Below, piece after piece: positions 12,033 to 24,310 of a DNA stretch of 64,000 nucleotides. The stretch spans positions 13,901,757-13,965,756 of the forward strand of contig CM063251.1 in assembly GCA_032158295.1 (NCBI GenBank), read 5' to 3'. Source of the stretch: Pycnopodia helianthoides (Eukaryota > Echinodermata > Asteroidea > Forcipulatida > Asteriidae). Numbering within the stretch: position 1 is the stretch's first letter; every line of letters begins with the position of its first letter. A model generated the notes under the pieces. That model had not been told where the DNA came from. It made no database searches and saw only the letters and a program-made list of their open reading frames with translations. The translations under genes and the position numbers were made by a program.

Positions 12033-12170
12033 TGGCCCTTTTCGAATTCACGGCTTCGGCTCCAAAATTGGCTCAGGCTAGCTAGGCTCCCTCAATTATT
12101 TTAACGTACGCATGCTTTGCGGTCAGGGCTTCAGACAAGAAAACTGGGCCTAAATGCCGAGAGCAAATTT
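12033..12170. repeat. fragment of GGCCCTTTTCGAATTCACGG element
   Basis: It is nearly identical to the left part of 60007-60167 (CACGGCTTCGGCTCCAAAAT, ACGCATGCTTTGCGGTCAGG, TTCAGACAAGAAAACTGGGC) but lacks the right inverted repeat. It is therefore a truncated or diverged copy of the same foldback element. Confidence 0.65.
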
Positions 12171-12514
12171 CGTTTGCGTGGAGGGAATTGACGGCTCACA
12201 CACAGATCTCTTCTTTTCTCTTTATTTCCCGCCCTTCAGCTTTGATCTTGTTTAAAATGAGGTCAATTGAAATGAAATACGAGGAAACAATGTCAATAGA
12301 ATTTCATTTTAAGGTCGGCGTTCAATAATGAGGCTAGATTGAGTGACAGTGGCTGAAATAAGAACATATTTTGCTTCAAAATCTTCACAAGCAAAAGTCA
12401 AGGTTACAGAATACAGGCATTTATTCCTGTGGTGTATGAATCATTCTAGCTCGGGTATTAATCACACGTAAAAAAGGGCAGCGTACAGAACAAGAACTTC
12501 ATTATATAAAGTGT

Positions 12515-12821
12515 TCTGGTGGTGTGGCCCGAGAGGTCTAGTGCGTCCTACTCCAAGTTCCGATAACCCGAGGTTCGAACCCCGGTCACATGACACTTGG
12601 TGTCCTTGAGAAGGACAATTAACCATACATTGACTCTCCTAACCCAGGTATATAAACAACGCTATAATAATAGCGCTGTTATAAGCAGTTAGTGGTTGTC
12701 GCTCCGAAGGAGTTGAGGAAGTGAATGAAGTGTGCCTGAAACAGGGACATTGTTGTAAAGCGCCTTGATTTAGCCACTAGGATATGTACGCTATATGAGA
12801 ACCCTTTTATTATTATCATCA
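12515..12821 (+). mobile_element. tRNA-derived SINE
   Basis: An internal RNA polymerase III promoter is visible: A-box-like TGGCCCGAGAGG (12525-12536) and a consensus B box GGTTCGAACCC (12572-12582), about 36 bp apart as in a tRNA. A non-tRNA body of about 230 bp follows and includes GTAAAGCGCCTTGATTTAG. The 3' end is a short TTATTATTATC tail. The A-box spacing and the CGAGAGG D-arm suggest a Leu/Ser-like tRNA ancestor. A single full-length copy is seen in the window. Confidence 0.75.
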
Positions 12822-13624
12822 CTTCCACTTCATACATTAATTATAAAGACAAAGGCTGTACAAAAACCACTCAAAAGCACACTATTTATTCCTAATACAT
12901 TGCTTACGTCAATAAAAACCCGGAGGCCTGTTGTGAAACTAACTTATTGAGATGATTAAAGTTCACCTGACCGTCTAGATTGTAAGACAGCCAGCAATAA
13001 CTTTTAAACTCACGTAACTGTCAATCGAACCCAAACGTTCGGTCTTCATCAGCAAGATGATCCGGGTCTGTTATAATGACGTCGGGGACACGTGACCACA
13101 AACCTGGGACTGGGAGATCAAAGCCCACCCCCCCCACCCCGCCCATCCACCCATATCACCTGTTTGGCCAGCATATTTCAGGCACAATATTACATTACAT
13201 TGGAAACCGTTGAATGGTTTTCTACGATCGTACCAAACAGGCTGAAACGGGACACCGGTTTGAGACCAGCTCTGACGAGCTGCTTACCTGCATGCTCGAC
13301 CGGGTCATCTGGACCAAGATCATTGGGCAGGCTCGAGATGCTGTATGGCATCGACTTGATTGGTTGACTAAACAGGCATGGAAAAACTTCAAACCTTGAA
13401 TGTGGCATTAGTTCTTTCATTTTACTTTTTTATACAAATAGTTTAACCCATTTATTAAATGAATGGGCTCCTTTTCCCACCTAAAAATCACTCCTCTTAA
13501 AGGGGCACTTTGCCTTAAAATCCCTCAAAAGTATGTTGTTTGGAATTATTCCTTATCCTTTTTAAGAGTTGTTCCTGCACCAGAATACCTGTTTTGTGAC
13601 CAGTGATTGAAAAAACTTATAAAT
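12822..13624. other. intergenic, no supported gene
   Basis: Overlapping frames on both strands between 13092 and 13420 come from one GC-richer patch after a poly-C run. No splice sites or recognised motif separate them. The segment at 13498-13520 begins like a TTAAAGG element (CTTAAAGGGGCACTTTGCC), but no matching right end was found. Confidence 0.35.
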
Positions 13625-13663
13625 ACGGTCCGCCATTTCGTGAAGCCAAAAATGGCGGACCGT
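13625..13663. repeat. perfect 14-bp hairpin
   Basis: Arms ACGGTCCGCCATTT (13625-13638) and AAATGGCGGACCGT (13650-13663) are exact complements separated by 11 bases. Probably part of a larger dispersed element whose limits are not resolved. Confidence 0.7.
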
Positions 13664-16390
13664 GTTCTGTCGAGAAATTACCCCCCCCACACACACACAA
13701 TTTCAAGGGATATCTACGTGAGTCATTATATTCTACTTTTAAAATATCTTTCCAACTATAAATACCATTTCATAAAAAACGCTATTTATATCCCGAGAAG
13801 CGCCCAATTCGAGGGCACCTTGCCCATTCAACACGCAATGCGCTGTACACCGACTAATCCTTTAATAGGTTTGTTCCTCACAAGGCACTCAGCCATTGCA
13901 GAAATATCCGACCTCAGCAGTTATGAAAAGCGAAGGTTTTTAGTGCTTCTGTTTAGACTGTGGTAAAAAGCCACTTATAATATGCAAATGAAATGAAACT
14001 GTTGTCTTTTTTGGCGGCACGAAACCAACTGCGTTAGCAGCAACCATCTTTGGCTGAATCAGTAAGTGTGAAATTGGACGGTGACCCCTTTTTCCATTAA
14101 TTATGGAGAATTCACGGGAGTTTGATTTTCCTCGGTTCGTCTCACAGTATTTGTGTTTGTATGTGTACACTTATGTCGTAAAATGACATAATGAGACCGA
14201 CCAGTGAGGTGGATTAAAAATAACCTTGGAACGTTCAACCCTATAAAAGGCGAGCTAGCTAGAACCGGATGAAAACCATTTGGATTTTATTGATTTTCTC
14301 TTAAAAAAATAATAATAATATCGCTGATCCTTTTTCACCTTTTTACTGCGTCTCGTTTTTTAATAGCAGACCGGTAGCATCGTTCAATAACACAGCAATT
14401 TAGCTATGTACATCATCACAGCACCACTCAAACACCACGAACGACCAGCAGTAAAAGAAACGTAAACAGAAAAACACGTTGTTTGCAGATTGGTCGTTTG
14501 TTTCTGGACTGATGGATCTTACATTGCTTTTGCTCGTTTTGTTTTAAGTTTTTCTTATGTTTTTTTTCCCGGTTGTTTGTGATCCCCTAGATGGTAATTA
14601 CCGCCGTATTTATGAAATTTATGGTAACCCATTAGTCTTTTCAAAAAAAAAAAAGCCGCAATGAACACAGCTATGAAATAATTCTCCTGTTCGATGATTT
14701 AGGCCAACATAATATAGGCATACCCCATAAAACCCGATGCTGTTTGTCCATTAATAAACGGCCATAAACCAACAAACCGTATATCCCTCCCCCCATATGA
14801 AACGTCAACTGTGTTCGGCCGCGCTGGTCAAAAATACAAACTGGTTGTTTAATGTGCACCATGCAAGCTTGTTCCAGACTGCTGTTACTACCCAGAATGC
14901 AAATTGAGCAAGATTACGCACATACAGACAGTGGAATTTATGACGTTTTGAGCTTGAACATCATAAAAACTATAACCTATTAAAACTGTTGTTTCCGTTT
15001 GCATTTCAAGCCCATTTTCAGCGCCTTTGGTATGTCGTTTACTAATCTTTTATAAAATAATGTGTTAATTTGTTAAATATGATATTTTTTATAGATGGGC
15101 TGTGTACTGCTTGTTTTACTTTGTGGTACCGCATGATGGCGTGCAAACTCGATCATCCAGTACACTCTCAGTTTGGTTCGAGTGTTCAAAGCCACCGTAA
15201 TATTTATTCAATTTGAAAGAAATGACTCCCTTTTAAAAATGGATTTATCTTTAAGAAACGGAGAGAAAGCAAATCATAACAATAGGCATTTATCAAGCGC
15301 TTTTTAAGCATGGCACCAAAGTGCTTAAACACTACTACTACCCCTGTTCATTTGGTCTTCCTGATGCCACCTCAAGTCAATCAGAGCAAATATCTCTATT
15401 ATCTTATTACGTTATGCAAACCTGTTATTTAACCTAAAAATTGAGGTATTTTTCTAGCTAACACAGTTAAAACACTCTTCAATCATAACACTCATAAAAA
15501 GAACATGTTTATGTAATGCTACATGTAAATCTGTATTGGTAATAGAGATAAGAAGATAAGTAATTAAGGCGTGCAAACATAACTATTAACATACATTCAC
15601 TTTATACATGTATCTACCTTTTGTACACCATAAACAGTCCCGAAACATACGGTGTTTTTTTTGTTACCAAAGACTTTTGCCTACCCTTTTTTTCTTGATG
15701 TGGGTAATACATATCCAAGACTGCCACCCACACTCTAATTCAATCCTCATGCACTGGCGCTGCACAAGCTGTCTCTGTAACGTTTTTATTTAAAATTTTA
15801 AACAATTAACTCACTTAAAACATAATGACTTAATCTGTGGATCATTTCACCCATTAATCAAAGAACGTGTTATTAATTGCCGTATTCTTCAGAACAGCCT
15901 TTTCACGTGCATAGGGAAAAAAGGAGTGGGCTGGGGGACTTATCACTCAACTCCACCCCACCCTGGGGGTGGTGGGAGCGGGAGGGGTGAGGGAATAGGC
16001 TACAGGCTTGTCGAGGGTGTGTGCCCCCCCCCCCATTTTTGTATATATACTCTTACACACTTTCCCCTCTTGAACAAAGGTACATTCCCCACCCCCCCAC
16101 AACATTCCTCTAAATATTTCTTGATATTCCCAGAACACATTAACGACTCGAGACGTGGACGTGTGGGGTCCCTTTCTCAAGCACCAAAATGTAGAAACAA
16201 TCTTGCCCCAAAAGTTACGGCCTTCCAAGAACACAAAACACAACTCTACAACCACTTTTCCTTCTCCTTACATAGATTAATAAGCCAAAAACATAATAAT
16301 AATAGTATTAAATAAAGAACATTATTAGAGTGCCGGTATATCCGCCTTAAAAAAAGGCGCTCATTTGAGGAGGGAGACAAATTAGGACTG
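13664..16390. other. intergenic, no supported gene
   Basis: AT-rich DNA with short homopolymers (poly-C at 13681-13688 and 16026-16034). No exon with paired splice signals, no RNA gene and no clear repeat. Confidence 0.35.
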
Positions 16391-16561
16391 GACTTTAAAA
16401 ACTCTCAGGTCAAAATTGACCCGGAGTCCGGTTTCACAGGAATCTGCGACAGTTTGACCCATTTCTGGGACATTTTTTTGACAGAGATTCCAGGTCATAC
16501 TGAAACGGGTTAGGGCCAAGATCCGGGGCAATGCTGACCCGGAAGTTTTTTTTTAGAGTGC
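16391..16561 (+). repeat. GGGTCA-palindrome MITE, copy 2
   Basis: It starts CTTTAAAAACTCTCAGGTCA and ends GACCCGGAAGTTTTTTTTAG followed by AGTG, matching the family termini. The body includes CAGGTCAAAATTGACCCGG, TTTGACCCATTTCTGGGAC and CAGGTCATACTGAAACGGG. Confidence 0.7.
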
Positions 16562-18164
16562 GTGGATTGTGTGGGTTGGCTTCTTTAACAGGTGGGGTTT
16601 TAAGATTTTCTTGAATTTTTCTGACGGGTGGAGATGGTTTGACAGTCCGTGTATGAAGGTGTCTTTTCTTTACGTCTTTAAAAAAAAAAAAAGACTAGGG
16701 GCCTATGCACCTATAGCTTGTATTTGAACTTCTGGCACCGCTGAAGTGCGCGGTTGTGTTTCCTTTGGTCGTTAAAGCAATACTTGCTGGACATCCAAGG
16801 TCCTAAAAAAATGATTCAGTTTGTTCTTCGCATTGCTATCTTCACATCCCCCTGGATAATAATACGAAAACGAAGCGCGCAGTGCATGTTTATCCTCTTG
16901 CCATACATGTATATTCGGGGTTTTGTTTAACCCGTACATTTGTAATCTGACTGTCCAAGGAGCATTGGAGATACCCAGCTTTAGCACAAAATGTTACCCT
17001 GATGTGGTTTGGATTGATTCTATGGCATGCCCAAAGACCTTCTCCGAAACAAACTTAATTAAAATCGCAATAACGTCGGCAGCCGACTACACATACAAAC
17101 CAATCAGCTGCTTTTTGATGGTTAAGACAAAATCCGTACGCCCGGCGTATCGGGAAGAAATGCGATTCGGTCATTCCACGGTTTCGCTCAGAACGTAAGT
17201 TCCTTCGAATGGAGGTATTGTTTTACATCTCGATTTTTAAAACCATCGATTTACAAATGCTGTAGTAGTATAGCATTATTATTATTATCGATTTTGTGGT
17301 GTCTTCGAAAAAAGAAAAAAAAGCTGACGAGAATATTCGGTGTTGCTTATTAAACGTGGTTGAAGTTAGTGCTGATAATTATACAAGAGATGTTTGAAAT
17401 TGGCTTTAATTTCTGTGAAAACATGGAATGACATGCCACACCACGACAGAGAGAGAGAGCCACTGTCTGGTTTTGTATTAAACAAAACCACGAGTACCTT
17501 AACAATGTTTGAATGTTTTAATGCAACGATGTAAGGTTATAATAGGTCATGTTTTGTTCATCTCGCGGAGAAGTATTGGTTTTGAGAAGAACCCCGGGTT
17601 GAGACAGTAATAGAGTCTCCTTTTGTATCAATAGGCAAATCAAACCCCTCATTAAAGCAACATATATCAAGTTGCATGGTGAAAAAATCTTCTTCAAAAT
17701 TAAACAGACATTTCTCTTCAACTAGAGGACTACACCACTCGATAAAACAAACATATCACCACTATTACTCGGAGGGAACTGTCCGAAGCTAATGAACAGA
17801 TAATGGGCACGCGGGAAAAACAGACACGGGTAACAACGAACCAGTGGAAAGCGTTGCCATGGTAACAATTTATACGAATTAAGCTCGCCTCTGCATAAAT
17901 ATGGAAGTAATGACAAAAAATAATTGATAAATCAAATAGTCCTTCCCCCTGATAGCTGTGAAGGAGAGTAAGGTTATAACGGCCGACTGGTGATTGCTGT
18001 GGAGTCGGGGTGTGTTGGAGATGGCGACTCCTGACGGTGGAACTTGATTGTCTCCCCCACAGTATCACGTCAATCTCAGCGCGTCGTATGAGCTAGATTT
18101 TTATCGCCTCACTAGCCGGGCTGGGGAGAGGAAAAAATGGCACAGTGTTCATTATTTATTTGTG
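16562..18164. other. intergenic, no supported gene
   Basis: It has a poly-A run at 16680-16692 and a short (GA)n at 17449-17458. Opposed frames at 16772-17198 show no splice support. No repeat is recognised. Confidence 0.35.
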
Positions 18165-18545
18165 TTAAAGGCAATGGACACTATTGGTAATTACTCAAAA
18201 TAATAGTTAGCATAAAAACTTACTTGGTAACGAGCAATGGAGAGCTGTTGATAGTACAAAACATTGTGAGAAACGGCTCCCTCTGAAGTAACGTAGTTTT
18301 TGAGAAAGAAGTAATTTCTCAGTAAAATATTTGAATTGATTTGGAGACCCCACGCGTGAGGTCTCGAAATCAAGCATCTGAAAGCACACAACTTTGTGTG
18401 ACAAGGGTGTTTTTTCTTCCATTATTATCTCGCAACTTCGACGACCAATTGAGTTCAAATTTTCACAGGTTTGTTATTTTGTGCATATGTTGAGATACAC
18501 CAAGTGAGAAGACTGGTCTTTGACAATTACCAAAGGTGTCCAACT
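18165..18545 (+). repeat. TTAA-type MITE, subfamily C, right end truncated
   Basis: TTAAAGGCAATGGACACTAT at the left end is followed by ATTACTCAAAATAATAGTTAG. It shares long identical blocks with 45477-45865, for example GAGAAACGGCTCCCTCTGAA and CTCACGCGTGAGGTCTCGAA (partly). The right terminus stops after ACCAAAGGTGTCC without the expected AGTGTCTTTAA. Confidence 0.8.
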
Positions 18546-19515
18546 TCATTCGAGCGAGAGCAGACCAGCGAAATGAGAATCGTGATGTCACAGTAAGTGG
18601 AAAAGCGAGAGCTATGATTGCAAAAGTTGACGGCCCTTTGCACGAGTCCGCCAATCAGCTTCTTGTGTATTTGTGACGTCAAATTATTCTGTGGGTTCGC
18701 GGCATAGGGTTCCATGAACCCGACCTCGATGGTGGAGCTGCCTAAGTTACGGCGTCAAATTTCAAAGATTGAATCGAACAACCAGCACCTTAAGAAAGTA
18801 CACGTGTGCATGCCGTCTTAGTTTAGCTGATGAACAGACATGTTAAACGGAAGAAGTCAACTGTTGCGGTGATCTTGTTGTGAAATGGTCGCGTCTAATT
18901 GACCGATCCCATTGGGGAATATTTCCTCGCTGTACGTGTAATGCCACTACAAAAAACCAAAACAATGAAATGTTGATTCAGCAAGATCGAGCCCAGCTTT
19001 TATTAATAACTTTTTTAATGAGCTTTGCTGCATGGGTTACCCTCAATAACGGTTATAAACAAATAAACAAACAAGAGAAGTCGTGTTTGGTAAACACAAA
19101 TATCCCGCAAGCCAGTCTTGACATAATATGACGTTCATAAACAGCACGCTTATGGGGGATCCCAAGACCAATCTACACGCCAAGTTTAGAGTTGATCTGC
19201 CACGTCCTTCTCGGGTTATCGCTCGGACATTTTCTTACAGCTATATTGACCTTGGCATTTGACCTCGGGAGTCCGAAAACAATAGGCTTCTGGAAGTCCC
19301 CTTTGTGTTATCGCTCAGACAATGATTGCACACCCGCACTACATCGTGTAAACACCTGAGGTCGGGGACCCCCTACTGTCCCTCTTTTGTTAATTACTTT
19401 AACTTTTTGGCAACAGCTCCCTTCGGTTTTGTACGTTTTCTCCAACTGGGGACCTTTACCCAACCGGGTACCGTGTTGTCCTATTTTGTTCTTCCCATCA
19501 CCATCACACCAGTAC
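18546..19515. other. intergenic, no supported gene
   Basis: No exon is supported. TATCGCTCGGACA and TATCGCTCAGACA recur about 100 bp apart (19218 and 19311), so a local imperfect duplication may be present. Confidence 0.3.
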
Positions 19516-19556
19516 GGAGCCCCTAAAGGGACAGGTAAAAATTTGACAAGGTAAAA
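19516..19556 (+). repeat. short dispersed module GGAGCCCCTAAAGGGACAGG
   Basis: It matches the module at about 49087-49135 (GGAGCTCCTAAAGGGACAGG, then TAAA and TTGAC at similar spacing). No other part of the surrounding sequence aligns, so the element's limits are unknown. Confidence 0.45.
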
Positions 19557-19636
19557 CAAATATATATATTGTACATCCGTTGTTTTTAGGAGGTAGGAAA
19601 CGGTCTTCCCCTTCGGTGACTTTGCCAACCGCGTGG

Positions 19637-19735
19637 CTTAATAAATAAATATATAAATAAATAAATACATAGGCCTACATAAATACATAAATACATAAAT
19701 AAATAAATAAGTAATAAATAAGCAATGTGTGATCA
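19637..19735. repeat. (AAATA)n / (AAATACAT)n low complexity
   Basis: Irregular tandem AAATA and AAATACATA words, interrupted once by AGGCCT. Confidence 0.8.
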
Positions 19736-19934
19736 AATAATCAATGGCGATGTGCCAGACACCAGGATCCTATAAACTCGAAGACAATGTATTGACCCCC
19801 CTCAAAATAAATCAAAAATAAAACACCATAAAACTATTTAAAACAAAAACAAAATAAAACACAAAAAACAAGCAAAAACAGTCTCAATTATGGAGGAAAA
19901 AAACCAGAATAAATAAATACTCTTACACCTGAAA

Positions 19935-19937
<3 letters not shown>

Positions 19938-19970
<33 letters not shown>
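19938..19970. repeat. poly-A tract (33 bp)
   Basis: Uninterrupted A run. No adjacent retrotransposon body is recognisable upstream, so it cannot be assigned to an insertion. Confidence 0.85.
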
Positions 19971-19971
<1 letters not shown>

Positions 19972-20501
19972 ATCTGGCGATGAGATGAAATTTAATCTCT
20001 CATTTTTATTTACGAATTGAGTATCCAACTCAAAATTCTTCATCATATTCTAAGAAGAATACATTTACGGAGTTTCTTTTTTCATATTTGAAACTTAGCA
20101 TGAAACAACAAAACAGAAACAAAACACAAAGGATTATGAATTAAATAAATAAAACATTCTAATCTGAAACGTACAAATATCACAGCTGGCGATACAAATC
20201 AATAACTCATTTTTATTGACGAAGAGGGCACTCAAAAAGTCCCTTTATGTGTACACAGGCTGACACAATCATTAATGCTTCTATTATACATACAATACAT
20301 TATTTCGGAAGACTGTGCATTGTATCGTGTTTCGAAATTAAAAAAATAAATAAATACACGAGTTCTTTTCGTTTAGGTAGTAATCCGACCTTAAGCATAA
20401 TTCATTTATTAACTTTTCATTTATTATTAATATTATTTTAGTGTGTGTAAATTCACACCCGTTGAATCAACTTGTCAAAACTGTTGCAATTATTTAGGAT
20501 G

Positions 20502-20519
20502 TTTTTTTTTTTTTTTTTT
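20502..20519. repeat. poly-T tract (18 bp)
   Basis: Uninterrupted T run in otherwise unremarkable DNA. Confidence 0.85.
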
Positions 20520-21167
20520 AAGAATTCTTAAGTGGTGTTGCATGCGGTGGGGCGGTATTGAAAAAAAGAAAAAAAAAAAACCTGGAACTTGGCGGAATTT
20601 TAAACAAAGTTAACATAATAGTTAGCGAAGGTTCTTCCACGTTACCAAATAGCAAATCTTGTATGACATTTTACCAGCGTTACTTTTCCTGGAAGAGGCT
20701 TAATTAAGTCTGTTTTCCCCCTGTAAATTAGGAACTTGTAAATCCTTCGTCCAAGAACATGGACACACCACGGGGGCGAGACAGATTTTCCCGTCTTGAC
20801 CTTACGGGCTGGGGATCAGCAATCCCTTCGCTACTTCTTTCTCCGTGCAGATCATCATCCCACCGGGAATGCCCTCAAATCGTTATCGGGCTTATTGGGG
20901 GTTATTAAATTCCGCCAAGTACCAGGGTTGGTATTACATTTTAAATACCGCCCCCGCCGCTTGCAACATCACTTAAGAATGCGTAGAAAAACATCCTTCA
21001 AATATGTACAAGTTTGACAAATTGATTCAACGGGAATGTGAATTACACACACACACCACACACACACAAATAAACAATAATAAAAATAATAAATTAACGA
21101 ATTATGGTTTATGGTCAGATTTCAGCCCATACTAAAATAATTAAGACAATTTTTTTTTAAAGCATTT
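20520..21167. other. intergenic, no supported gene
   Basis: An acceptor-like CTTCTTTCTCCGTGCAG ends at about 20849 and is followed by open frames, but two frames are equally open and no donor or partner exon is clear. An interrupted (AC)n run lies at 21043-21067. Confidence 0.3.
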
Positions 21168-21296
21168 CGACAACATTAGTAATTGACAAAGACCAGTATC
21201 CGCAGTTTATGTGACCCAACATATACATGAAATAACAACCCTGTGAAAGTGTCAGCCGGTGATTGGAGTCACGAGAAAATAGTGAAAAAAACACCT
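21168..21296 (-). repeat. fragment of TTAA-type MITE
   Basis: In reverse complement it matches the right half of 1814-2117: GTAATTGACAAAGACCAGTA, CATATACATGAAATAACAA and GGAGTCACGAGAAAATAGTG. It ends against the next element, which may have inserted into it. Confidence 0.6.
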
Positions 21297-21300
21297 TTAT

Positions 21301-21675
21301 TTAAAGGCTCAGTACACGTTTGGTAATGAGAGCCTACTGATTGTGTTAATCCTATATAAATGTAGGTACATACAATAAAACCAACCTGTGAAAATTTCAC
21401 TTCAAAAAGTGGCCGCGTTTTTGAGATATCACTGAAAAACCGGAGCGAATATTTCCACGCAGGAAAAATATTCCCCGTAGAATACACAGTCTGAACGCTT
21501 CTCAGATTCAAATTTTGGGGAATAAAAAGTGATATATTTTCTATAACCGTAGTACTTCGAAGTCAAAAGTTTCTCAAAATTCATTAAACTAGCCAAAGCA
21601 GCTGTATTTATAACCAAGTAAGTTTTTATTGCCATTGATTTTCAGGGTCATTACCAATCGTGTAATGTGCCTTGA
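21301..21675 (+). repeat. TTAA-type MITE, subfamily B, near full length
   Basis: TTAAAGGCTCAGTACACGTT lies at the left end and ACCAATCGTGTAATGTGCCT then TGAA at the right. The interior has TGTGTTAATCCTATATAAAT, AACCGGAGCGAATATTTCCA and GAATACACAGTCTGA. The first 200 bp are shared with 60841-61048. Confidence 0.75.
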
Positions 21676-22263
21676 ATTGTAATGCTTTCAACGATCAGAA
21701 TTTTGACTTTACATTTCAGCCACAAATATTTCAAGGGAAGTTTTCCAACACTACCACCTTTCTACTATGCAAGTTACACCGGTATGCGAATCTGTGAACA
21801 TTACCATGTCAATTAACCATGTTGTGCGCCCCTTTAAACCTCGTGAATAATTTTCACAAGAAAACAAAAATTATCAAAGAAATTACCGGATGCCTGGAGA
21901 AAAGCTACAAGCCAGACGAAAACAATTAAGTTAATAAGAAGTTGTAAATGTGGGAGGCAAACACCGGTTAGTCTAACGGCGAGCCCGGATAATATGATTG
22001 CGGCTGAAATTCAATCCACGGTGTCGGCCTGGGGTCTGAAGACGAGACTAACTCGGGTCATCGTTAACAAAAAGCGAGGGCGAGTTTGTGATAACTTTTG
22101 AGTGGAGTGCAACGCAAGCCAGGGAATTTATACTTCTCTGCATCTATAATGGAATGTCCGGTTAGATTAACACTAGGCCAAATAAATAGGAAACTCAGAC
22201 GCGGCCAGGTTTCAGATTGGAATCCAAGCAATAAAGATACACTGTATAATCTTCGGTCTGCAC
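21676..22263. other. flank of the minisatellite
   Basis: No repeat is recognised. The frame leading into the array (from 22098) has no start context or splice support and is not called as a gene. Confidence 0.3.
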
Positions 22264-23839
22264 GTTCGAACCAAGCTCATTTTGCGAACCAAGCTCCTCT
22301 TGCCAACCAAGCTCATTTTGCGAACCAAGCTCCTCTTGCGAACCAAGCTCATTTTGCGAACCAAGCTCCTCTTGCGAACCAAGCTCATCTTGCACACCGA
22401 ACTCATCTTGCGAACCAAGCTCATTTTGCGAACCAAGCTCCTCTTGCGAACCAAGCTCATTTTGCGAACCAAGCTCCTCTTGCCAACCAAGCTCATTTTG
22501 CGAACCAAGCTCTCTTGCCAACCAAGCTCATTTTGCGAACCAAGCTCCTCTTGAGAACCAAGCTCATTTTGCGAACCAAGCTCATCGTGTGAACCTAGCT
22601 CATCTTGCAAACCAAACTCATCTTGCAAACCAAGCTCATCTTCAACAAACGAACTCATCTTGCGAACCAAGCTCATCTTGCAAAACCAAGCTCATCTGCA
22701 AACCAAGCTCATCTTGCAAACCTAGCTCATCTTGCGAACCAAGCTCATCTTGCGAACCGATCTCATCTTGCACACCGAACTCATCTTGAGAACCATGCTC
22801 ATCTTGCGAACCAAGCTCCTCTTGCGAACCGATCTGATCTTACGAACCGAATCTCATCTTGCGAACCAAGCTCATCTTGCGAACCAAGCTCGTCGTGTGA
22901 ACCAAGCTCATCTTGCGAACCAAGCTCATCTTGCGAACCAAGTTTATCTTGCGAACCAAGCTCATCTTGCGAACCCGAACTCATATTGCGAACCAAGCTC
23001 ACCTTGCGAACCGATCTCATCTTGCGAACTGATCTCATCTTGCGAAACCAAGCTCATCTTGCGAACCAAGCTCATCTTGCGCACCGAAGCTCATCTTGCG
23101 AACCAAGCTCATCTTGCGAACCAAGCTCATCTGCACCGAACTCATCCACCGAACTCATCTTGCGAACCAAGCTCATCTTGCAAACCAAGCTCATCTGTCG
23201 AATCAAGCTCATCTTGCGAACCGATCTCATCTTGCGAACCGATCTCATCTTGCGACCAAGCTAATCTTGCGCACCGATCTCATCCTGCAAACCAAGCTCA
23301 ACTTGCGAACCAAGCTCATCTTGCGAACCCTAGCTCATCGTGTGAACCGAGCTCATCTTGCAAGCCAAGCTCATCTTGCGAACCGATCTCATCTTGCGAA
23401 CCAAGCTCATTTGCGAACTAAGCTCATCTTGCACACCGAACTCATCTTGCGAACCAAGCTCATCTTGCGAACCAAGCTCAACTTGCGAACCAAGCTCATC
23501 TTGCACACCGAACTCATCTTGCGAACCAAGCTCATCTTGCGAAACCAAGCTCATCTTGCACACCGAACTCATCTTGCGAACCAAGCTCATCTTGCGAACC
23601 AAGCTCATCTTGCACAACGAGCTCATCTTGCGAACCAAGCTCAACTTGAGAACCAAGCTCATCTTGCGAACATTTTGCGAACCAAGCTCCTCTTGCGAAC
23701 CAAGCTCATCTTGCGAACCGATCTCATCTTGCGAACCAAGCTCATCTTGCGAACCGATCTCATCTTGCGAACCAAGCTCATATGTCGAACCAAGCTCATC
23801 TTGCGAACCCGAGCTCATCGTCTGAACCGAGCTCATCTT
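22264..23839. repeat. 18-bp-unit minisatellite, about 87 copies
   Basis: The consensus unit is CAAGCTCATCTTGCGAAC. In the first 300 bp the units alternate CATTTTGCG and CCTCTTGCG, giving a 36-bp higher-order repeat. Further right the units diversify (CGATCTCAT, CGAACTCAT with TTGCACAC, single-base indels). Because 18 is divisible by 3 and the unit has no stop in five of six frames, long frames arise on both strands: QAHLAN, KLILRT or SSSCEP on plus, VRKMSL or SQDELG on minus. Single-base indels switch the frame repeatedly. No start, splice or domain evidence supports translation. Confidence 0.95.
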
Positions 23840-24149
23840 AAAAATTCATACCATACTGACACACCTTACAACAAACCTGTTAATTGTCATTGTTAACATT
23901 TTGAACACGCGTGAATGTGTAAACAAAGGGGAAAAACTGCCGGTTGAAATTTGAAGCCAATTTCACACGAGGCAATTTACAGGGAACCATTTCCTGGCAT
24001 TCTCAAATTTAGAGAAGTGTGACGAATTTGTTTTTCCCTTGAGTGTATGCAACACAGAGCTGAGAGTGTTTGTCAAGATTTTTGTAAAAGTTCATGTTTA
24101 CTTAATCTCAACTGCGGCAATTGAAATAAGCGATGGTGATCTGTGTATG

Positions 24150-24310
24150 TTACTTATTTATTTATTTAATTATCTCTTACTTAATTAATTGGTTATTTGT
24201 TTATAATTGTATTTATTTATTTATTTATATATTTATTTATTTAGTATTATTTTTTATTATTTACATTCTTTTATATTTCTTTGTTAATTTACTTATTTAA
24301 ATATATACAA
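24150..24310. repeat. (TTTA)n-rich low complexity
   Basis: Imperfect tandem TTTATTTA and ATTTATTT words. Confidence 0.8.

Noticed and set aside
12987..13067. Minus-strand exon with a GTGAGT donor at about 13010
   Set aside because: The sequence contains a TCTTCATCAGCAAGATGATCC tail motif typical of dispersed repeats, and the open stretch is only about 18 codons.
22098..23896. Long frames of 150-266 codons on both strands as repeat-protein genes
   Set aside because: All are produced by the 18-bp minisatellite unit; frames change at each indel and no start or splice evidence exists.
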